A stretch of 40,747 nt of DNA from Clostridiales bacterium. Lineage in GTDB: Bacteria > Bacillota > Peptococcia > DRI-13 > UBA5745. Of this stretch, positions 35,567 to 40,747 are shown in pieces (position 1 is the first letter of the stretch; every line of letters starts with the position of its first letter). Where the stretch lies: positions 1 to 40,747 of the forward strand of contig WRIW01000014.1 in assembly GCA_009782505.1 (NCBI GenBank). Direction: 5' to 3'. The notes under the pieces are model-generated. The model searched no databases, was not told the origin of the DNA, and saw only the letters and a list, made by a program, of their open reading frames with translations. A program made the position numbers and the translations under genes.

Positions 35567-36538
35567 TTACTTATAGTAGTCAAATTTTCTTTTCTCGTAC
35601 TCGTCGACGACCCAGTCGTTTCGCTGCTGGGCGATGGGATCCGTATTAACGCCGCCCACCGTGATGAAAGCATAACCGCCGCCGGGGGCAAGGTCGTCCA
35701 TGACCTGCCTTACTGAGGCGCGGATCTCCTCTTCGGAGATGTCGATATGGGGCAGATAAGGCCGGGATTCAAAACCGCCGCAGATCAGGAGCTTGTTGCC
35801 ATATTTCTTTTTGATTGCCTTGAGGTCGTTTACAGGCTGGGCGGGATCCCAGGCATTATAACCCATGTCTACTACGTCGTCCAGGAAGGTCTCAAACTTG
35901 CCGCAGTTATGATGGATGGCATAGTAACCCCTGTCCTTAAAGAATTTTAAATGGCGCCGCCAGACGGGTTCAAATATATCATGGAAGGTCTCCAGTGAGA
36001 CGAAGGGGGCGCGTTCGTGGGCGATGTCGTCCCCGCCGCTGATGTAGTCGGGTTGGTAGTACTGCAGGAACTTGTCCGCCAGAGACAGATAATTGTCGCA
36101 GAGATAATTCATGAGCGCTTTGACTTCCTCGGGTTCCTCATGGCAGGCGATGAGCCCCTCGGTAAAGCCCATAAAGGATACCAGAGCCTGGAAGAAGCTT
36201 CCGCCCATGCCGCCGCCCTTGGGCAGGTCGGGGTCGCGATCCTTGAGGTCTTTCTTCGACATGGCTTCCCAATCCACATGGGAGAAATCCGGAAACTTGA
36301 TGACGTCCCGCCAGCGGCGGATATCGTCCAGGAGAAAAATGTCGTTTCTCGGGATGGAAGCCTTGATGGCGCTCCCCTCGTCGATCCATTCCACTCCGTA
36401 AATATCCTTGCCCACGCCGTTTACCCGTTCGCCGTTTAGAATCGAACACCGCGCGCCCCAGAATATGCTGTACCGCGGCACATATTCCGGCACTTCTCCA
36501 CGTATCGCGCGCAAAAAGTTTTCTTTGACTGACAACAT
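35567..36538 (-). CDS. UroD/MtaA-like methyltransferase, paralogue 1
   Basis: First gene of the tandem pair, 323 residues, starting MLSVKENFLRAIRGEVPEYV. The putative metal site is AIHHNCGKFETFLDDVVDMG with the later LICGGFESRPY. Compared with the second copy it differs mainly in the substrate-side loops (IFWGARCSILNGERVNG; KGGGMGGSFFQALV), which suggests related but different substrates. The ribosome binding site on the minus strand is a modest GAGGAAAG. Its promoter lies in the AT-rich region shared with the divergent crotonase-like gene. Family membership is clear; activity is unproven, and a role in methyl-group transfer is inferred from the family only. Confidence 0.82.
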   Translation of the reverse strand: MLSVKENFLRAIRGEVPEYVPRYSIFWGARCSILNGERVNGVGKDIYGVEWIDEGSAIKASIPRNDIFLLDDIRRWRDVIKFPDFSHVDWEAMSKKDLKDRDPDLPKGGGMGGSFFQALVSFMGFTEGLIACHEEPEEVKALMNYLCDNYLSLADKFLQYYQPDYISGGDDIAHERAPFVSLETFHDIFEPVWRRHLKFFKDRGYYAIHHNCGKFETFLDDVVDMGYNAWDPAQPVNDLKAIKKKYGNKLLICGGFESRPYLPHIDISEEEIRASVRQVMDDLAPGGGYAFITVGGVNTDPIAQQRNDWVVDEYEKRKFDYYK

Positions 36539-36586
36539 AGTATCTTTCCTCGCTTTCTCACATTAGATATTTTTATCTCAGGAATA

Positions 36587-36616
36587 ATAATAGCACAGTA
36601 AGGGCGGGTAAAACAA
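36587..36616 (-). promoter_or_regulatory. candidate promoter for the methyltransferase pair
   Basis: On the minus strand TTGTTT (36616-36611) and TATTAT (36592-36587) are 18 bases apart, with TGC before the -10 box. It lies about 50 bases before the ATG at 36538. Confidence 0.5.
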
Positions 36617-36642
36617 TAGTAAGGAAAATGATACTCTTGAAA

Positions 36643-36672
36643 TAATAAATAAATAACGCATTTTATTTATTA
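36643..36672. repeat. inverted repeat, possible operator
   Basis: TAATAAATAA (36643-36652) and TTATTTATTA (36663-36672) are perfect complements separated by ten bases. They lie between the two divergent promoters, where a regulator would be expected. In such AT-rich DNA a chance match is possible. Confidence 0.35.
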
Positions 36673-36810
36673 ACGGGTGACGAATAATGGCAATACGCAT
36701 TAGCCACTAGTTAATATATAGTGTAATATTAAAATAGACATCAGCGACGCGATATGTGCTAATACAGACGGATTATGTTGAAAATAATTAAAAAAATATT
36801 GAAAAAGCAC

Positions 36811-36838
36811 TTGACATTAATCACAGATAGATTATAAT
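36811..36838 (+). promoter_or_regulatory. promoter of the crotonase-like gene
   Basis: A perfect TTGACA (36811-36816) and a perfect TATAAT (36833-36838) are separated by 16 bases. It lies 57 bases before the ATG at 36896. Confidence 0.85.
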
Positions 36839-36895
36839 AAGCTCAAAAGAGATAATAAATACGTTATAAAATAATAAAAGAAATGGAGTGATTTT

Positions 36896-37519
36896 ATGCG
36901 TTATCATTATAAAACCATACTCGTCCGGCTGACGGAAGGCGTCGCCGTAGTCAAGCTCAATACCCAGGAAAGTAAAAAAGATATGGATGTAGACAATAAA
37001 AGAGAGCTGGCGAACTTTCTCAACCGGGCGAAAGAGGATCCCCAGATCAAAGCGATCGTGCTGACCGGCAAGAACGGAGCTTTTTTCGCGGGAAGGACTT
37101 TGAAGGTAAGTAATATAGCCGGATTGTCCGTTGATCTGAGACATAAGGAAAAACGCAATGACCTAGCCTGGCTGATACGGGATATGGGTAAGCCGGTGAT
37201 CGCGGCGGTTAACGGCTTCGCCATCGGCGCGGGGATGAAGCTGGCGTTGGCTTGCCACCTGGTCGTGGCGTCGGAAAAAGCGAAATTCTATGAAGTCTTG
37301 AATGAAGAGTTATACTTCGCCGCCCGGAGCTACAGCGCCCGGCAGGCTCTTGAATCCGGGCTGGTTTACCGGATCGTGTCCGACGGGGAGCTCATCGAAA
37401 AGGCCATGGACGTCGCCAGATCCGCGATTCGGGGCGAAGTCTTCTTTAGCGCCGGAAGAGCGCCGGAGTTAGCCCCGGACTACGGCTTCAGCCGGATCAT
37501 GGAGGAGCAGCCGGCGTAA
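36896..37519 (+). CDS. shortened crotonase-fold protein
   Basis: This is a member of the enoyl-CoA hydratase/isomerase superfamily. At 207 residues it is about 50 shorter than usual. The N-terminal half is standard: VAVVKLNTQE, KAIVLTGKNGAFFAGRTL for the first oxyanion-hole region, and KPVIAAVNGFAIGAGMKLAL for the second. After AKFYEVL, where the family normally has about 25 residues with LGIIPGxGGTQRL and the catalytic glutamate, the sequence jumps directly to ELYFAARSYSARQALESGLV. The break is in frame and no stop is present. AAATGGAG lies before the ATG. It is divergent from the methyltransferase pair and has a strong promoter and terminator. It probably binds an acyl-CoA-like ligand, but hydratase activity is doubtful. 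Confidence 0.75.
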   Translation: MRYHYKTILVRLTEGVAVVKLNTQESKKDMDVDNKRELANFLNRAKEDPQIKAIVLTGKNGAFFAGRTLKVSNIAGLSVDLRHKEKRNDLAWLIRDMGKPVIAAVNGFAIGAGMKLALACHLVVASEKAKFYEVLNEELYFAARSYSARQALESGLVYRIVSDGELIEKAMDVARSAIRGEVFFSAGRAPELAPDYGFSRIMEEQPA

Positions 37520-37560
37520 CCTTCAACATACGCGCATAGCGCGAAAAGGTTCAGGAATTA

Positions 37561-37598
37561 AACGTAGCTCATCTCAGAGACGAGTTACGTTTTTTTTT
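37561..37598 (+). terminator. intrinsic terminator after the crotonase-like gene
   Basis: A 14-position stem, AACGTAGCTCATCT with AGACGAGTTACGTT (one mismatch, one wobble), has a three-base loop and runs into a long T tract. Another small hairpin (CGCGC/GCGCG) lies just after the stop codon at about 37530-37543. Confidence 0.9.
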
Positions 37599-37607
37599 CG
37601 TCTACTC

Positions 37608-37636
37608 TTGTCAATGCATGTTAATAATGGTATAAT
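37608..37636 (+). promoter_or_regulatory. promoter of dprA
   Basis: TTGTCA (37608-37613) and a perfect TATAAT (37631-37636) are 17 bases apart. The sequence TATAATATGG recurs at 37650-37659, but that copy lacks a -35 box. Confidence 0.85.
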
Positions 37637-37666
37637 ATGGTTGTGATGATATAATATGGAGGAAAA

Positions 37667-38848
37667 ATGGACACGCAGGAAAAAATGCACTGGATGGCCC
37701 TGCAAGCCGGCGTCAACAACCAAGCTTTCCACGTAGCGAAGCAAATCGTCGCCCAATACGGCTCGCTGCTTTCATTCTGGCATAGGGATGATTCCGCCGC
37801 GCTGAGCGGCGTATCCGTCGCGATAAGGGAAAGGCTCATCCTCATGCGGAAAAAGATGCGTCCGGAAAAGCTTTGGAAGGCTTGCGTGGAAAAAAAGATC
37901 GGCGTACTGTGCTGCCTGGAGGAAGGATATCCCAAAGAATTGTTGCATTTTTCGGATTGTCCGGTTATCCTTTATTATTATGGAAAGGCCTCTTTGCTGA
38001 ATCGCCCCTCCGCAGCCATCGTGGGAAGCAGAAAATCTACGGCATACGGGAGGAAGGTCGCGGCCGACTTTGCCGGGGCTTTCGCTGAAGCCGGCTTGTG
38101 CGTCGTCAGCGGCATGGCAAAGGGCATAGACGCGGCTGCCCACGAAGGCGCCCTGGCAGAGGAGGGGGGTACCATAGCCGTGCTCGGTTGCGGCGTGGAC
38201 GTCCCTTACCCCCAGGAAAACAGGCGTCTGTACCAGCGTCTGCGGGAAGAGGGCCTCATTCTCAGCGAGTACTATCCGGGGGATAAGCCCCTGGAATGGC
38301 ACTTTCCCATGCGAAACAGGATCATCAGCGGGCTCGGCCGTTTCACCCTCCTGGTCGAAGGGGAGGCGCGGAGCGGGGCGCTGATCACCTGCGACTGGGC
38401 CGCGGAGCAGGGGAAGGACGTATGGGCCATACCCGGCCCGGTGACCAACCCGTACAGCATAGGACCTTTGCGGCTCATCAAAGACGGGGCGCAGCTTGCC
38501 ATCACCCCCGGCGATATCCTTTCCGCATACTACCCGGAAAGATATGGGCCCCTTGATGACGATCCCGGGAAAGAGATCCGGGCGCCCCGTCAGGCTAAGG
38601 CAGGAGGCCGGGGGAGCCAGCAGGTACTCTTCGCGCAGGAGGGGAAAGCCACCGCCGGGCTTTCCCCCAGGGAAAAGAAACTCTACGACAGCATCAGCTA
38701 TTATCCGGTCCATGTGGACGGGCTGCTCTCGTCGTATATAGCTGCCCGGTATGAGAAAGCCGCCGGCTGCCTTTATTTGGACTTGACAAAACTCACATCT
38801 TTACGTTTAATAGAAAAACTACCGGGCGAATACTATCAGCGGATATAG
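37667..38848 (+). CDS. dprA: DNA-processing protein DprA
   Basis: DprA loads RecA on incoming single-stranded DNA during transformation. It is kept by many bacteria not known to be competent. The 393-residue protein has an N-terminal helical region, the Rossmann-type core beginning AIVGSRKSTAYGRKVA near residue 118, VVSGMAKGIDAAAHEGAL near 145, IAVLGCGVDVPYPQENR near 170, HFPMRNRIISGLG near 208 and GALITCDWAAEQGKDVWAIPG near 240. A winged-helix-like C-terminus follows at about 325-393. GGAGG lies just upstream of the ATG. It is followed by topA after 89 bases, the classic Firmicutes order. Confidence 0.95.
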   Translation: MDTQEKMHWMALQAGVNNQAFHVAKQIVAQYGSLLSFWHRDDSAALSGVSVAIRERLILMRKKMRPEKLWKACVEKKIGVLCCLEEGYPKELLHFSDCPVILYYYGKASLLNRPSAAIVGSRKSTAYGRKVAADFAGAFAEAGLCVVSGMAKGIDAAAHEGALAEEGGTIAVLGCGVDVPYPQENRRLYQRLREEGLILSEYYPGDKPLEWHFPMRNRIISGLGRFTLLVEGEARSGALITCDWAAEQGKDVWAIPGPVTNPYSIGPLRLIKDGAQLAITPGDILSAYYPERYGPLDDDPGKEIRAPRQAKAGGRGSQQVLFAQEGKATAGLSPREKKLYDSISYYPVHVDGLLSSYIAARYEKAAGCLYLDLTKLTSLRLIEKLPGEYYQRI

Positions 38849-38937
38849 GAAATAAACGCGCTGATTTGCGTACAGCGCGAAGCGATGTGAAGAGCGGAAG
38901 AGCGCTCCGCAGCAATCAAAATAAGTAGGTGAGAAGT

Positions 38938-40747
38938 ATGGCAAAGACTCTGGTTGTAGTGGAATCCCCGGCCAAGGCTAAGACGATCGGGAAGTTTCTG
39001 GGCCAAAAGTATACGGTGAAAGCCTGTATGGGCCATGTGCGCGATTTGCCGAAAAGCCAGTTTGGCATTGATGTGGACAATGATTTGGCACTCAAGTATA
39101 TCACCATCAGAGGAAAGGGCGATCTGGTCCAGGAACTGAAATCCATGGCGCAGAAGAGCAGCGCGGTCCTGCTGGCGACAGACCCCGACCGCGAAGGTGA
39201 AGCTATCGCCTGGCATCTGGGGGAACTACTCCAGCTGGATGCCAGTAAAAAGTGCCGGATCGAGTTCAACGAGATCACTAAGAAAACGGTGGAAGACGCG
39301 GTGAAGCATCCAAGGCCCATCGATATACAGCGCGTGGAAGCCCAGCAGGCGAGGCGGGTACTGGACAGGATCGTCGGCTATAAGCTGAGCCCGCTATTAT
39401 GGAAAAAAGTCAGGAAGGGCCTATCTGCGGGACGGGTGCAATCGGTGGCCCTGCGCCTGATATGCGACAGGGAAAAAGAGATACGGGACTTCATACCGGA
39501 AGAGTTTTGGGATCTGAGAGCCCGCCTGGCGAAAGGCGGCGACCAGTTCTTAGCCCGGCTCCACCAGATCAACGGGAAGAAAGCCCGGTTGAGTACTTCC
39601 GCCGATGTGGAGAAAGTGAAAAGCGACGTCGGCAAGGAAGACTTCACGGTGAAGTCCGTGAAGACGAAACCTCAGCTGCGAAACCCTTCGCCTCCTTTCA
39701 CCACAAGCAGCCTGCAGCAGGAAGCTTTCCGCAAATGCAACTATACGGCCAGGCGGACGATGATGATCGCCCAGCAGCTATACGAAGGCTTGGACCTCAG
39801 CAAAAGCGAGGGGACGGTAGGCTTGATCACATATATGCGGACGGATTCCACAAGGATAAGCGCCGAAGCCCAAGAGGAAGCCCTGGCGTACATCGAGGGC
39901 GCCTATGGCGAGCGATACAAGCCGAAGACGCCCAGAGTTTACACGAAAAAAGGCAGGATACAGGACGCCCATGAAGGGATAAGGCCTACGTCGGTGGAGC
40001 GGACGCCGGATTCGATGAAGCCCTTCTTATCCCCCGAGCAGTACAAGCTCTACAAGCTGATCTGGGAGCGCTTTGTCGCCTCGCAGATGGCTTCTCTGGA
40101 GCAGGACGTCACTACGGCGGATTTTCAGGCGAAAGCCTATACGTTCCGCAGTACCGGCGTCGTGGTGACGTTCCCCGGCTTTACCCGGCTCTATGAGGAA
40201 GGCAGGGACGCGAAGGCTGTGGATGGGGAAAACGAGGGCGAAGACGAAATGGTGAAGTTGCCTGCCCTGACCGAAGGGGAAGAGCTGCCTTTGAAGAAAT
40301 GGATGGAGAAGCAAAACTTCACCCAGCCGCCGCCCAGATTCACCGAAGCCTCACTGATCAAATCCCTGGAGGAGATGGGCGTGGGGAGGCCCAGTACCTA
40401 CGCGCCCACCATCGACACTATCGTGACCAGAGGTTATGTGCTGAAAGAAAAAAGGATGTTTCTCCCCACGGAGCTGGGCGAACTGGTAGTCGATCTCTTG
40501 ACGGAGCACTTTCCCAATATCATCGACAAGGATTTCACCGCCAATATGGAGAAGCAGCTCGACGACATCGAGGAAGGCGACCGGGGTTGGAAAAAAATCA
40601 TCTACGATTTCTATCATCCCTTCGCCAGGGAGCTAGAGGAGGCGGAAGCCAAGATCGGTCACGTAGAGCTGGCGGATGAGGTGACCGACGAGGTATGCGA
40701 GAAATGCGGACGCAATATGGTCATTAAGCATGGCCGATACGGCAAGT
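38938..40747 (+). CDS. topA: DNA topoisomerase I, 3' end beyond the window
   Basis: This enzyme relaxes negatively supercoiled DNA. The frame is open to the last base of the window, giving 603 codons. The Toprim domain starts KTLVVVESPAKAKTIGKFLG and has the metal motif ATDPDREGEAIAWHL near residues 80-94. SAGRVQSVALRL lies near 163. The active-site tyrosine is Tyr299 in GLITYMRTDSTR. KSLEEMGVGRPSTYAPTI follows near 478. The first zinc finger begins with VCEKCG near the window end. AGGTGAGAAG lies upstream of the ATG. The 89-base gap to dprA holds only a small GCGCTG/CAGCGC inverted repeat. Confidence 0.97.
   Translation, partial: MAKTLVVVESPAKAKTIGKFLGQKYTVKACMGHVRDLPKSQFGIDVDNDLALKYITIRGKGDLVQELKSMAQKSSAVLLATDPDREGEAIAWHLGELLQLDASKKCRIEFNEITKKTVEDAVKHPRPIDIQRVEAQQARRVLDRIVGYKLSPLLWKKVRKGLSAGRVQSVALRLICDREKEIRDFIPEEFWDLRARLAKGGDQFLARLHQINGKKARLSTSADVEKVKSDVGKEDFTVKSVKTKPQLRNPSPPFTTSSLQQEAFRKCNYTARRTMMIAQQLYEGLDLSKSEGTVGLITYMRTDSTRISAEAQEEALAYIEGAYGERYKPKTPRVYTKKGRIQDAHEGIRPTSVERTPDSMKPFLSPEQYKLYKLIWERFVASQMASLEQDVTTADFQAKAYTFRSTGVVVTFPGFTRLYEEGRDAKAVDGENEGEDEMVKLPALTEGEELPLKKWMEKQNFTQPPPRFTEASLIKSLEEMGVGRPSTYAPTIDTIVTRGYVLKEKRMFLPTELGELVVDLLTEHFPNIIDKDFTANMEKQLDDIEEGDRGWKKIIYDFYHPFARELEEAEAKIGHVELADEVTDEVCEKCGRNMVIKHGRYGK

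Larger units (their letters stand above)
36541..36895. other. AT-rich divergent regulatory region
   Basis: This 355-base gap has no gene and is strikingly AT-rich compared with its surroundings. It holds two promoters facing outward and a 10-base inverted repeat that could bind a regulator. It looks like a control region for the methyltransferase pair and the crotonase-like gene. Confidence 0.6.

Overview
The window looks like a chromosomal stretch from a GC-rich anaerobic member of the Firmicutes (Clostridia). Supporting signs are strong purine-rich ribosome binding sites, frequent TTG and GTG starts (176, 3358, 20966, 23592, 29346, 31379, 24869, 28481, 19184), sigma-A type promoters, the dprA-topA pair at the right end, a FakA/DegV fatty-acid kinase set, rubredoxin, and an iron-only-hydrogenase-like sensor. 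No phage, transposase, CRISPR array or rRNA was found. The species cannot be named from this sequence alone.

Left part (1-9 kb): a WG-repeat lipoprotein and a zinc-ribbon membrane protein of lower GC content come first. They are followed by degV-gltX and a coiled-coil protein with a six-residue tandem repeat, then a convergent CofE-like ligase and a yifB/comM-type AAA ATPase with a textbook promoter.

The most unusual locus lies at 9.0-16.3 kb. An ECF-type sigma factor overlaps by 8 bp an 1868-residue protein. That protein begins like an anti-sigma factor (short cytoplasmic head, basic stretch, one membrane helix) and continues outside the cell as a complete bacterial alpha-2-macroglobulin whose thioester cysteine is replaced. 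A MEMO-family protein with a probable signal peptide follows. I read this as a one-polypeptide receptor/anti-sigma system. Part of the architecture is directly visible; the signalling role is inferred.

Middle (16-32 kb): on the minus strand lie a purine permease and a CmpB-like membrane protein fused in frame to rubredoxin through a dispersed repeat. On the plus strand are a beta-CASP hydrolase, fakA, trmL, a compact overlapping series ahcY-dinG-folE-surE, and an EF-G2-like GTPase overlapping a TraX-family membrane protein. A dispersed repeat family occurs at 17994-18074, 22621-22717 and 23281-23428. It contains a hairpin with a compensatory base-pair change, and each copy ends at or close to a gene (trmL, tRNA-Arg, rubredoxin).

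Right part (32-40.7 kb): a 194-bp nested palindromic element lies beside tRNA-Trp and a duplicated piece of the tRNA 3' end. Then come a soluble hydrogenase-like/methyl-accepting signalling fusion, two tandem UroD/MtaA-like methyltransferase paralogues, an AT-rich divergent promoter region, a shortened crotonase-fold protein, dprA, and topA cut by the window edge. Both tRNA genes (Arg-CCG and Trp-CCA) are on the minus strand with their own consensus promoters.
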